From assembly GCA_963383645.1 (NCBI GenBank), contig OY726569.1:33133592-33197591 (forward strand): a stretch of 64,000 nt of DNA. The letters run 5' to 3'. The notes under the pieces are model-generated. The model was not told the origin of the DNA. It saw only the letters and a program-made list of their open reading frames with translations, and did not search any database. The position numbers and the translations under genes were made by a program. Within the stretch, counting starts at the first letter, position 1, and each line of letters begins with the position of its first letter. Below, one piece after another: positions 45,740 through 56,240 of the stretch. The DNA comes from Muscardinus avellanarius (Eukaryota > Chordata > Mammalia > Rodentia > Gliridae).

Positions 45740-46094
45740 TGTCGCATAAACAGAGGACTATCACAGAAAATAAAAAATCGGATGTTTTCCCTAATATGCA
45801 AAAAGTAGGAAGAAATGGGTAATAGGAGGAGATCTAGTTGAAGGAAGGGCCCTATGGAGGAACAATTAAGGTGACCAATGGGATGGGGGAAAATGGAATC
45901 TTTTTAAAATGCATGATGTACATAAACAAATATATCAAAGTTAATCACCAAATCAAGCATGGGACCCAGGGTGGGGTTGGGAATGGGATGGGGATAGGAT
46001 AAAGGCTATTTGGATGATGTGTGCTTGTATATCCTCACAAGTTGTATATTCCATTGTGATGTTTGACTACAATGCACCAATAAAAATATATTAA

Positions 46095-46106
46095 AAATGT
46101 GATCTA
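46095..46106. repeat. Composite element target duplication, right copy
   Basis: AAATGTGATCTA directly after the AT-rich tail of the L1 3' end. Confidence 0.92.
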
Positions 46107-46400
46107 ATATAGTGTGACCTAGTGCTTAATGATACTTGAATGTTGTATATTTACTTTTTCCTAATGCTTCTAAGTAAGTGGCTGTAGATGTCTTTGAGGA
46201 AAGAATAGAAAATGCATTGTTTTGTTTACTTGGCATTGCAAGTTCTTTCCTTATAGATATGTAATTTTTCCTTTGATAAAGAGCCTCCACATTGCTGAGT
46301 TTCCAACTGGCTCAAAGCAAAAAATAGGAAAAAAGATTGAATTTCTTTTATGGGCAGCTGCTTTATCATATCCACTATATGTCTTTTTAAAATTTTATTT
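46107..46400. other. Non-repeat AT-rich DNA
   Basis: Nothing recognised. Confidence 0.5.
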
Positions 46401-46402
46401 TA

Positions 46403-46612
46403 GAGCCAGGTAACATGTTTCTCATGCCTATAATTCCAACTACCTGGGAGACTGTATTAGGAGGATCACAAATTCAAGTCCAATAGGGGCAACTTATCCT
46501 GATTCTGTCTCAAAGTTTTTAAAATGGGCTGGGAATGTAGCTCAGTGGTAGGATACTTAAGCATTTTGTTGAGATTTTGGGTTTACTCCCCAGTACAACC
46601 AAAAAATAAATT
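46403..46612 (+). mobile_element. B1-dID SINE, old type
   Basis: AGCCAGGTAACATGTTTCTCATGCCTATAATTCC...GGGCTGGGAATGTAGCTCAGTGGTAGG...CTCCCCAGTACAACC. The ID half keeps an intact tRNA-like box A (TAGCTCAGTGGTAG). Confidence 0.88.
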
Positions 46613-46759
46613 GAGTGCTTTATTCATTTAAGGTCTATATATTTGTGCCTAAGGACAAATTGCTCTGTCAACCATAATCATAGCTGTCAGGAAATCATGT
46701 TCCTTTGGCTGCCACTTTGACCTTCATACTTACTTCTTTTTATTTACTTTATTTATTTA

Positions 46760-46974
46760 TTTTTTACAGTACTGGGAATGGAACCCAGGGGTATTCTACC
46801 TCCAAACTACACCCCCAGCTCTATTTTTAATTCTTTGTTTTTTGAAAGAGGGTTTCAATGAGTGGCAAAGAGCCTCTCTAAGAAGCTGAGGCTGTCTGCG
46901 AACCACGATCCTCCTGTCTCAGCCTCCTGAATGCTGGGATTACAAGTGTGTGCACCATGCCCAGCCCTTCATAT
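46760..46974 (-). mobile_element. B1-dID SINE, full-length, with target duplication
   Basis: CAGTACTGGGAATGGAACCCAGGGGTATTC, AAAGAGGGTTTCAATGAG, CTGTCTGCGAACCACGATCC, CAAGTGTGTGCACCATGCCCAGCC. CCTTCATACTTA (46721) and CCTTCATATTTA (46965) are the duplication with one mismatch. Confidence 0.92.
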
Positions 46975-47345
46975 TTATTTCACTCTTCCATTTGTTCTGT
47001 ATTAATTGTGGCTTCTATCATCTCTCATGCTGTAATGGATTCTTATGAATTTCTTATATCTTAAGCTACTTAGTCACCACTGAACTTTCCAATGATGGCA
47101 ACACCCCTAACCCTAGAACATTTTTAATTGTTTGGTTAAAAAAAGAAGATGTATTTTTAGCACTCTTCTTTACCCTAAATAATTTAGCTATTTGGTGGGT
47201 TTCTGACCTTAGATGAAATATTTACTTAAGTATGTCCATTTTTTCTGAAGTTTTTAGTCTCTTTCATAGACTTGCAATGACAGTTCTGGCCTATTTCTTT
47301 ATTTACTGTGAACTTCTCAAGTGGCAACTTAAAGAGAATTTTTTT
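46975..47345. other. Non-repeat DNA
   Basis: Nothing recognised. Confidence 0.5.
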
Positions 47346-47449
47346 TTCTTCTTTCTTTACATACTAAAGGTGCAACACAGGGGCATTCTACCTCTGCACT
47401 ACATTTGAGCTCGATTTTTTATTTTTTTATTTTATTTTATTTTATTTTA
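47346..47449 (-). mobile_element. B1-dID SINE, ID-like half of an interrupted copy
   Basis: AAAGGTGCAACACAGGGGCATTCTACCTCTGCACTACATTTGAGCTCG, then a (TTTTA)n linker. Split by the SINE at 47450. Confidence 0.85.
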
Positions 47450-47634
47450 TTGGTGGTACTGGGGTTCCTGGAAGCCCTTCTACCTCCGGGCTACACTCCC
47501 AGACCTATTTTTATATTTTTATTTGGAAACAGGGTCTCCTAAGCCAGCGCGCGCGGCTGGCTTCGAACCTGCGCGATCCTCCTGTCTCCGCCTCCCAAGC
47601 GCTGGGATTACAAGCGTGCGCCACCACGCCCGGC
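47450..47634 (-). mobile_element. B1-dID SINE, short subtype, inserted in a SINE
   Basis: GGTGGTACTGGGGTTCCTGGAAGCCCTTC through CACTCCCAGACC and GGTCTCCTAAGCCAGCGCGCGCGGCTGGC to CACCACGCCCGGC. Little diverged. The host linker GCTCGATTTTTTATTTTT is duplicated at both ends (about 47408 and 47633). Confidence 0.95.
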
Positions 47635-47768
47635 TCGATTTTTTATTTTTTATTTTGAAACAGGGTCTCACTAAGTTGTGGAGGCCTCACTAAGTAACTG
47701 AGGTTGGTATGAACCTGTGATTCCTCCCAAGTACTAAGATTACAAGCCTGCACCACCACGCCTTGAGC
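47635..47768 (-). mobile_element. B1-dID SINE, 7SL-like half of the interrupted copy
   Basis: TTTTGAAACAGGGTCTCACTAAGTTGTGGAGGCC...CCTGCACCACCACGCCT continues the SINE begun at 47346. Confidence 0.88.
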
Positions 47769-50165
47769 CTTCCTTTCTTTTTTTTTAGAGAGTGTTAATA
47801 CAATGTTTTAGAGGCTTTGCTAAGGAGGTAAATATTGTATCAAGGAAGAAGGAGAGAGTCCCATATTTATGAGGGCTTCCTTATACAACTTTATGTTCTA
47901 TTCATTTTGATCAGCACCTCAGGATTCAAGTCATGAGCATAATTGAGGATCCTAACAGTACACTCCAAAGTGCTTTTCATCTATTCTTCTTTTTTCTGTT
48001 ATTAAAGCCAACACTTTCCTGGACATGTTATGTCCTAACTGAACTATACTTATTGGCTTGTTGTTTCAGAAAAATAGTGAGAGCAGATCCTGAGCAGGGA
48101 ACATGGATAAGAGAACATACACTTAATAGTAATGGGAACTATTAGGCCATTTGTAAGGACTAAAGGGTTTAGAAGAATACAGAGATTAAATGTTTTAAAA
48201 ATAACATTAACCTAAATATCTGTATCACATTTCTCAGGGTCCCTCCGTTTTCCATGCAATACCATGAACTTGGTAGAGCATACTTAATAAGGTTGAGAAC
48301 TTACACTCTTCTGTTGCTATTAATATAGTTTTATAGATAATTCTTGAGTCAAATCTTTACCTTTTCATGCCCTCTGGCTGCTAAAGATGAGAGGCTATTT
48401 ACTTGTTGGTAAGAAAAGCCCTTTTATCTTTTGAACTAAGCTTTCAATTTGTAAGTAATCACTTGCAATCTTTTTATCAACTTTCTTCAGTTCATGAGAA
48501 GCACCCAGAGACTGACATTCAGTTCTGTAGATATTGTTAAGTTTTAGATAAAAAAATCTAAAACTTCCCCAATGCCTCCCTGTTGTCAACCAGTATCTTT
48601 CTTTCCTTGGTATTATGTTAAAATCACCAACAATTAAAACTTTTTAAAAATTACAACTGCTATATTCTGGTATTCTGGTGTCTCTTTATGTTCTATTTCC
48701 TAAGACGGATTCTTCCTTGTCTGCAGGTCTCATAGCACCAACATCCCGTTTTTCTATCTGGTTTCTCAGATCATTCCTGGCATATACCATCATAATGTCA
48801 TCTTTCAGAAACTGAGATCATTTTCTCTAGTACCCAAGGGCAACCTCCCAAGAACGACAATGAATAAATGCTTTTCCAACTTAAGGTAGGTGATTTTTCT
48901 TTATGCATTGTAATAGCTAAAAATTAAAATATAGTATGTAGATAATTTTAAGAGGCATTTCATGTACTTTTTGGAAAGATTAAGTAGAACAAAGTCACAG
49001 CTGCCCACAATGGAAACCTTGTGAAGGGACTCCTCTGTTGGCATTTCCTCTTTGTCAAAGTCACCCTGCCCTCGATTCTAGTCTTTGGAATTATCTCTCA
49101 AATAAATTACTGATACACAAGTCATTGTCTTAGGTAGCATAGTATAGCAGCCTGGAATGATAATAAGAAAGGGCTAACTAGAACATAAGTTACATTCTAG
49201 TCAATGGAAGAAAACATATATTACCTTTCTCTTAGAGAAATAGAAATAAAATGATAATTTCATCTATCTTGGAAGGCACTTCCCATAAAGGACAATATGA
49301 AACAAATATTGGTATGAGATGACAACCATCAAAGTAAAACAGTTATCAGGCTGATTCTCTTTATGCAGAGACTTCTATTACAAGGCTATTTGTCACATGA
49401 AATATCATAGCATCTTAAGAAAAAGGAGGAAAAATTTTAAGTCATTCATGATCATTTAATTTTCCTTGGTGGTAATTAGTTTAAAAGAGCTAAAGGCTAA
49501 TGTTGCTCAGTGATAAAACAGTTGAAGACTACTCAAGTAGGGGTTTCTTCTCATGTGAAAATAGTCAGGAAGACATGTCTCTGCTTCATTCATTCCCTGT
49601 TGTTGGCTCTGCGTGAAACTGCATCAGGCATATCAGGCATTGGGTGATCTTGGCCAGTAAGTCTCAGCAGTGAGGTTATCAAACCAGACAGAAGAACCAT
49701 GGGTCTTTGATATTGACATTGAACATAGATTATCCAACAGTATAATCTGTCTGACATCTGAGTTTCTTGTTTCCTGAGATAACATATACTATTTGAATTA
49801 AAATTTCTATACCTAGCTGCTGTGATTATTCAAGTTAGCACAGCTAGTGTCAAATAATACTTTAGCACTTCATTTATCTTCAGTGTCTAACCTAGAACCT
49901 AATATCAGAAAGTACTCAGAAAATGTATTCAGAGTAACCCATGAACATAAGCAATCATCTTCTTTATTCATAAATATAAGACAAGAGGCATATTTATTTT
50001 CTTTTTTTTTTCCATAAATTCTCAGTCCCCAGGGAAAAGATGATGGTAATGTGTTTTGTTTAATGCCTATAAAATTAAGTATTTTTCAAGCATAGAAATG
50101 ATTGAAAAATCACTTCTACTTTATTCAAAATTTATATGCAGTCCTGCTTTATTTTAAATTTATTT
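47769..50165. other. Non-repeat AT-rich DNA
   Basis: About 2.4 kb with no recognised repeat, exon or RNA gene. Confidence 0.45.
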
Positions 50166-50333
50166 ACTTATTTAGTGGTACTGGGGATAGTATCTAGGGG
50201 TGCTAGATCACTGAGCTACATTTCCAACATTTTCTATATTGCCCAAGTTGACCTTGTACTGTGATCCTCCTGCCTCAGACTATAGAGTAGGCAAAATTTT
50301 AAGTGTGAATCACTGTATCCAGCTACCATGTTA
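50166..50333 (-). mobile_element. B1-dID SINE, very old
   Basis: GTGGTACTGGGGATAGTATCTAGGGGTGCTAGATCACTGAGCTAC, TTGCCCAAGTTGACCTTGTACTGTGATCCTCCTGCCTCAG, GTGAATCACTGTATCCAGC. Confidence 0.75.
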
Positions 50334-50829
50334 TTTTAAAATGACATTAATAAACATGACATATTAATGTTTTATCAAAATTTATGTAACATTAGATTTT
50401 CTTCCTGATGATAGTAAAGATTACAACAATAAAAGCGTGTAAACCAGGCATGGTGGTATTGTAACAGAAGAAAGTTTTATTTCATGTTAGTTATTCAATA
50501 AAAATATATCAAATACCTACTGTATTTTATCAACTGAAGTACAGGAGTTGCTCAGTTAAAAGAGTATTAATAAATGCTTAAGTCTTCTATAAATGTGCCT
50601 ATGCTATTGTACATTGTTAATCATCAAGAAGGGTGTAAGATGTGCAACTAAGGATAGTATGTATTTGTTCAGTTTTCAATACACAAATTTCCCCAGTTGA
50701 TTCTGTAAGTGGGTGCTGAAATCCAGGAGTGCTGCACTCATGAATTCATATGTTGTACTTTGTTGTAAAAGAGGCCCTGTTTCTAATTAGTTCAACGTTG
50801 CATGCTTTCTCTGACTACACTCAGGACAT
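50334..50829. other. Non-repeat DNA with a SINE shred
   Basis: ACCAGGCATGGTGGTA at about 50440-50456 looks like a SINE 5' shred. Otherwise nothing recognised. Confidence 0.4.
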
Positions 50830-50983
50830 TTTTCAAGCTATTTTTTATTCTTTATTTTGAAACAGGGTCTCAATGAGTTGCAAAGGGCCTCACTAAGTAA
50901 TTGAGGCTGTCGGTGAACTGCGATCCTCTGGTCTCAGCCTCCCAAATGCTGGGATTACAAGCGTGTGCCACCATGCCCAGTTT
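50830..50983 (-). mobile_element. SINE, 7SL-like half only
   Basis: TTTTTATTCTTTATTTTGAAACAGGGTCTCAATGAGTTGC...CAAGCGTGTGCCACCATGCCCAG. The ID-like half is missing. Confidence 0.9.
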
Positions 50984-52311
50984 ATTTAAATATTCTTTAT
51001 AGATTCTTGGAAAATACTGTTGATTTGGTACTTTCAAGCAAATATTTTCCCCCAGAATGTGTTTTCATTATTTTATGGTGCCTTTAGAAGGATTAATTTT
51101 TATCAATTACAATTTATTATTTTCCTATGGTCCATGTTTCTTCTCCATTGTTCCAAAAATATTGTACTGAACAAGGTTGAAAGGTTTTTATCTTGTTTTT
51201 TTCTTTTATATTTTTTTTTTGTCCTTCCTGGAATATTCATGTGGTTCATATTGTTTCTGTTTCTCTGCTCTGACTTTTAATTTCTTCATTAAAAAGTTCA
51301 TTCACAGAATACCTGGTCTATTTTATCTTATTGAAGAGCAGTAGCCACTTATACATATATGTCTATTAGTCCTAACAGACTGGTTTATCTCTGCCTGGCA
51401 ATCTACTTATTTTTTTTTTTCTGGTATTGTAGACCATTTTCTGGTTTATTTTTGCATTATACCCTGGATTTGATAGATATTATATTATGTGGATTCTTTA
51501 TTTACTTTTCTTCACTGACTTATTTTCTTTCTTTTAATAATTGTTTTTCTTGACAGCACTTGATTTTTAAATTTTGATTCTCAGGAAGCAAGTCTCGTCT
51601 CATTGGTACAAGTCTTTTTTCTTTAGTTAAGCTTCTATGGATCTATTTCACACAGAATGTTTCAGAGGTCATCATAGATACAGATAGATTTTAGGAACTC
51701 ACTCTCTGCCTCTTTCCCATTCTTGATTCTCTTTGTAGTTTCCAGGTTCACTTTTTAATTTCCCCAGGCCAGAAAAGTTATGATTTTTTCCACATGTATC
51801 TTCTTGCTACCAGTATATATTTCTAACAGTTCTGTAATCCAGGCTACAAGTCTTGGAAATATAGCTACCTGTATTTCTGCTTAATTCTCAATTAAAAAAA
51901 ACCCACATTCTGTTTTTTTATTTACAATTCACCTCACACAGTTAATTTTTTGTATTATGCCACAAACAATTTTTGTATTATGCCAGGTTATTATTTCATT
52001 TTTTATTTTGGCATGTTCTGAGGGTCTCCAGTGTATTCTATCCACAAGTGGTAATTCATGTTTTTTGAGTATGTTTTAAACCAGCTGCCATTATACAAAC
52101 TGCTCTTAATTCCAAAAGTCTGTGCATTTAAGAGTTCTGCAAGGAAAACATATGAGTTGGAGTAGAGGTATTTATTTATACCATTAGTTTCTAAAATGTT
52201 TTTAATGAATAGGTACAATTTTGAAAAAATGTAGCAACAATAAATACTCTTGTTTTATTCCTGAACTTAAAGGAAAAAAGTTTCTGCCTCTTAACCATTA
52301 CATATAATGCT

Positions 52312-52315
<4 letters not shown>
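50984..52315. other. Non-repeat AT-rich DNA
   Basis: No repeat or exon recognised. Confidence 0.45.
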
Positions 52316-52360
<45 letters not shown>

Positions 52361-52396
52361 GTGTGTATACACACACACATATATATATATATATAA
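52315..52396. repeat. (CA)n/(TA)n compound microsatellite
   Basis: About 20 CA units, TATGTGTGTATACACACACACA, then (TA)n. Confidence 0.95.
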
Positions 52397-52520
52397 TTTT
52401 TTGAAACCATCTCATACTATAATGCCTGGGCTTGTCTTGAACTTCTGGGATCATGTGGTCCTTCCACCTCAGATTTCTAAGTAGCTGGAACTACAGATAT
52501 ACACCCCTGAATCCAGCTAA
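52397..52520 (-). mobile_element. Old 7SL-derived monomer (B1/FAM-like)
   Basis: TTTTGAAACCATCTCATACTATAATGCCTGGGCTTGTCTTGAACTTCTGG...CCACCTCAGATTTCTAAGTAGCTGGAACTACAG is the complement of an early B1/Alu-like monomer and differs from the B1-dID copies. Confidence 0.65.
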
Positions 52521-52601
52521 CTTATTAGAAATGTTTTAAAATATTAATGAAGATCCTGCAATTAATATAATTTCTATTTATTTAAAAAATTTGAATATAA
52601 A

Positions 52602-52808
52602 GCCGGGCGTGGTGGCGCACGCTTGTAATCCCAGTATTTGGGAGGCTGAGACCAGAGGATCGTGGTTCGCGGACAGCCTCAGCTACTTAGTGAGGCCCTC
52701 TACCACTCAGTGAGACCTGGTTTCAAAATAAAGAAAAATAGGGCAGGGGGTATAGCTTGGAGGTCGAATGCCCCCGGGTTCCATCCCCAGATTCGCAAAA
52801 AAAATTTT
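52602..52808 (+). mobile_element. B1-dID SINE, well preserved
   Basis: GCCGGGCGTGGTGGCGCACGCTTGTAATCCC...GATCGTGGTTCGCGGACAGCC...GGGCAGGGGGTATAGCTTGGAGGTCGAATGCCCCCGGGTTCCATCCCCAG. This is the CpG-rich GTTCGCGGACAG subtype. Confidence 0.95.
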
Positions 52809-53405
52809 TTAATATATATTAAATTTTCAAATAGCTTAGTTATTGATGATATAATTTTTGTTCCTATTTAAACAATATGAATAAATATCTATTTAATCCT
52901 GAATTAATCACATAAATGAAATACTCATATATATGACGACACATATAATTATTTTGTTATTAGTTTATATGTGGTTTTGCATCTAAACGTACATGTGACA
53001 TTTTCCTATTGTTTTCTATTTTGCTAGGTTTTGATACTAAGATTATAGAAGCCTTACAAAAGAAGTTGAGGAATTTCTCTCTTTTATCTCTCATATGTAG
53101 TGATGTTTTTGAACTTAAATTATTTATCCTTTGCTTATTTAATAATTTCAAAGTAAATGTTTTATATTTAGTACTTTATCATCTATTTAACATTATACAT
53201 AATTGCTTGCTCTTAGCCAGACTCATGCTATGGATAATTATGAACAAAACCAGAAATTGTTTCTTCCCTTAATGAGATAAAACATCTGCTTTTCTAAAGT
53301 AAAGTTTTGGTATTTTAATTAAAATATAGTAAATACTTATACTTTTGAAGGGAAGGATTCACCCTACAGGTGATTAAGTGAATCTTATCTGAACAGAAGT
53401 TGTGG
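52809..53405. other. Non-repeat AT-rich DNA
   Basis: Nothing recognised. Confidence 0.5.
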
Positions 53406-53406
53406 T

Positions 53407-53409
53407 TTC

Positions 53410-53476
<67 letters not shown>

Positions 53477-53477
53477 T
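53407..53477. repeat. (TTTC)n microsatellite
   Basis: About 18 uninterrupted CTTT tetramers. Confidence 0.97.
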
Positions 53478-54390
53478 AAATCAAAATAGATTCACTTAAC
53501 TCATACGATGTTTAGCAGTCTAATGGACATAGGACCAATCCAGGATGAGTTTTATTCATTGTTAGAGGAGTGCAATCATTCTCTTCTTTCTCCTTGAATT
53601 ATGCTAGACAACTATAGATTAGAGTGAATAAAAGTGGGAAATATTACTTATATAAAAGAAGAGTCTTGTGGAGAGTTTCTTTTTCTGTAGCTTTGTCAGA
53701 TTTTGTATTAGACTGATTATCCTGTCTTCAGCTATAACAGTGTTAGGTCATATAATAATCTATCAAAATATAAATATGATCTAATTGTTTAAATAATATA
53801 AAACCATTTGATTATATATAAGCCACTTCACAACACTTTGATATAGTCCCACTGCATTATTATCTACTTTGAACTCAACAAAATGCTCCAAGGGCTACTG
53901 TTTGAATGTTACATTGATGTCTCTTTCTACTTATTAAACAAAGATGAGATAGATTTAGGATATTAGCTGGAAGATCATAAAGTTATCTGTTGTGATCTGT
54001 ACATGAAAATCTGTATAGCGCTACAATGAGGCAGTGTTATATTGGAGGAACTATTAACCTATCTGAATTTAAACAATCACAATGATAAATATTTTCAGTT
54101 AGTATAGAGAGCAGTTAAATGACATAACATATATAAAACACACACTTAATGTTTAGTAAAGATCACTTATTACAGTCCTAAAAACAAAATTTTTTCACTA
54201 TATCAATGATCAGAAGTATAAGCACCAACCCGTATTTTAAGTGAAAAGGTAAGGAAGGTTCAGATTCAACCCACTGAAAAAGACAATACATTTGCATTTT
54301 GTTTCTATTGGTGATTTGTTATATTGCAAGGAGTGAAGTCTAAATGTCCTGTACACTATTCTTAACTTTAACTTACAATAAAGCAAATTC
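53478..54390. other. Non-repeat AT-rich DNA
   Basis: Nothing recognised. Confidence 0.5.
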
Positions 54391-54611
54391 AAGCCGGGCG
54401 GTGCACGCTTGTAATCCCCATGCTTGTGAGGCTGAGACAGGAGGATCGCACGGGTTCGAAGCCAGCCTCAGCTACTTAGTGAGGCTTTCAGCAACTTAGT
54501 GAGACCCTGTTTCCAAATAAAATATATATAAAAAAGGTCTGGGAGTATAGCCCTGAGGTAGAAAGCCTCTGGGTTCCACCCCCAGTACCACCAAACAAAC
54601 AAACAAACAAC
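54391..54611 (+). mobile_element. B1-dID SINE with 15-bp target duplication
   Basis: AAGCCGGGCGGTGCACGCTTG (small deletion), GGATCGCACGGGTTCGAAGCC, GGTCTGGGAGTATAGCCCTGAGGTAG, CCCCAGTACCACC and a (CAAA)n tail. CAATAAAGCAAATTC is duplicated perfectly at both ends (about 54376 and 54611). Confidence 0.96.
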
Positions 54612-54626
54612 AATAAAGCAAATTCT

Positions 54627-55325
54627 TTTCAACTTGTCAGAAAAAAGGAAAAAACATTAACTAATATGAAGTTTATATTTTGAAAGTCAACTTCATTACT
54701 ATAGTTTGTCTATAATAAAATTCACCCTTTTACTATGCCATTCAATTAATTTTGAAACCATAATGTTCTGAAGATTATCTAATTTTTTCATGCATTGGGT
54801 GTTTACTCCATACACATGATGAGTATTATAAATATACAATTTGGGTACACATGCTCATCTTCAGTTTCATATGAATGTAGTCTTGAACTCCCAAGACTAC
54901 AACCTTTTTTTTTACCATCTACCACTATGACTTTTTAAACAAAAAAGCATTTATTTATAATCCTTAATAAAATATAAACTTTTTCAGTTATAAAAAGTAA
55001 ATATTGTAAATAAACTGTGCATTGATCTTCATTATCTTGTTAGCCTAATAGACTCTAGTCCTTCCTCACTAAGCATTAGTTTCAGTTTTTTAATTCAATA
55101 TCTTCCTCCTCTAGGGCTTTCAGACAAATTTCTAACTTATTTGTATGTATAATTATTAATCTTCAAATTTCAGCTAAAGATTAGTTTGTCATTAGTTCAC
55201 TGTTTAGATGAACATCTCTTGTTACAGTTTGGTACCATACTTCTTCCTGATTTTTATCCATCCTTATTCTTGACCATTATGTAATTATTAATGTATTTGT
55301 TTAATGTCAATATGTTCATATAAAT
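54627..55325. other. Non-repeat AT-rich DNA
   Basis: Nothing recognised. Confidence 0.5.
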
Positions 55326-55331
55326 ATCTTC

Positions 55332-55537
55332 ATCTGCTTGGAGTGGTGGCACACACGTGTAATCCCAGTACTTGGAAAATTGAGACAGAAGGATCGCAGG
55401 TTCAAGGACAGCCTCAACAAATAGTGAGACATCAACCTAGCAAGACCCTATTTTATTTTTTAAAAATAAAAGATAGGACTGAAATTATAGCTTGGATGCA
55501 GAAAGCCCCTGAGTTTAATACCTAGTACTGCATCCAA
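55332..55537 (+). mobile_element. B1-dID SINE, diverged
   Basis: CTTGGAGTGGTGGCACACACGTGTAATCCC...GGACTGAAATTATAGCTTGGATGCAGAAAGCCCC...CCTAGTACTGC. The flanks TCTTCATCTGC and TCTTCATCTAC fit a duplication. Confidence 0.88.
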
Positions 55538-56037
55538 AAACGTCTTCATCTACAAGGAGAGATAACCTCATAGGACTTTAACTAAAATATTAAAGTGTTT
55601 TAGGTTATTAACATCTGTTAGTGTTGTGACATAAATGAGTATTTGCAACTGGATTGATCTTTCAGTGATCTGGAATAAGATGTTATGGGAAGAGATGAAG
55701 AATTTAAGACTTTGGGAAATGTAAAGATAACTACAGAGAGAATCTAATACATGAATATAGGGGATAAAATGTTTTGCCTCTAAAAGTAAAAAGAATTAAA
55801 ATAATTTGTTACTACTATATAAGAAGGTGTTTCTTTAAAACAACTACTTAAAAACACCACCCAAATAATTCTCTTTACAAAGACAAAATATTATTCCTTA
55901 TGATATTTAAAAGATAATGATATAGGACTTTAAAAATTATGAGACAGCAAGTCATGCCCTAGATAGAGCTTATACATTATCTTATTTTCAATAACAAAGT
56001 CAAGGGAGACAAGAATATGGCCCATCTGAACTATAGC
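55538..56037. other. Non-repeat AT-rich DNA
   Basis: Nothing recognised. Confidence 0.5.
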
Positions 56038-56240
56038 TTAAGATTTGACTGTGGCACTTGGTGGCTATGTTATTCAGGATCTTTGTTAAGCCTCAATGAG
56101 CTTCAGTTTAATGATTCATGTAAAATGGAATTTTATAGAAAGGATTATACGAGGCAATGCGCGCTTATGAAGACCACAGCATCTATAGCATGGGGTTTTC
56201 ACATGTGTGCTTAGAAACACAAGGCTATTGATGTTGCTGT
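56038..56240 (+). mobile_element. MIR element
   Basis: GGCACTTGGTGGCTATGTTATTCAGGATC...CTCAATGAGCTTCAGTTTAATGATTCATGTAAAATGG...GATTATACGAGGCAATGCGCGC follows the MIR consensus order (cell-type SINE core, CAGTTT..TGTAAAATGG, GATTA..AGGCAATG). Confidence 0.75.

Larger units (their letters stand above)
43900..46094 (+). mobile_element. SVA-like composite non-autonomous retrotransposon
   Basis: A single 2.2-kb insertion bounded by a perfect 12-bp duplication. Order: G-rich start with AAGATGGCAGTGG (L1 5'UTR/YY1-like start); unit A (43900-44455); unit B (44456-45140), a diverged repeat of A beginning GGGGCCAAGATGGTGGC; a B1-dID SINE with CA tail (45155-45369); a six-unit GC-rich minisatellite (45443-45739); the last ~15 codons of L1 ORF2 (about 45750-45805: SQKIKNRMFSLI) and the L1 3'UTR ending GACTACAATGCACCAATAAAAA. 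No ORF1, endonuclease or RT is present, so it must have moved with L1 proteins in trans. Longer frames across it are artefacts of GC and CA runs. It could be one rearranged or spliced L1 rather than a family. Confidence 0.7.

Noticed and set aside
45434..45808. 124-aa plus-strand frame with repeats
   Set aside because: The repeats come from the minisatellite and the end is the fused L1 ORF2 tail; it has no upstream coding context.
46520..46560. tRNA-like box A in a SINE as a possible tRNA gene
   Set aside because: It belongs to the ID-like half of a B1-dID SINE; no acceptor stem or full cloverleaf is present.
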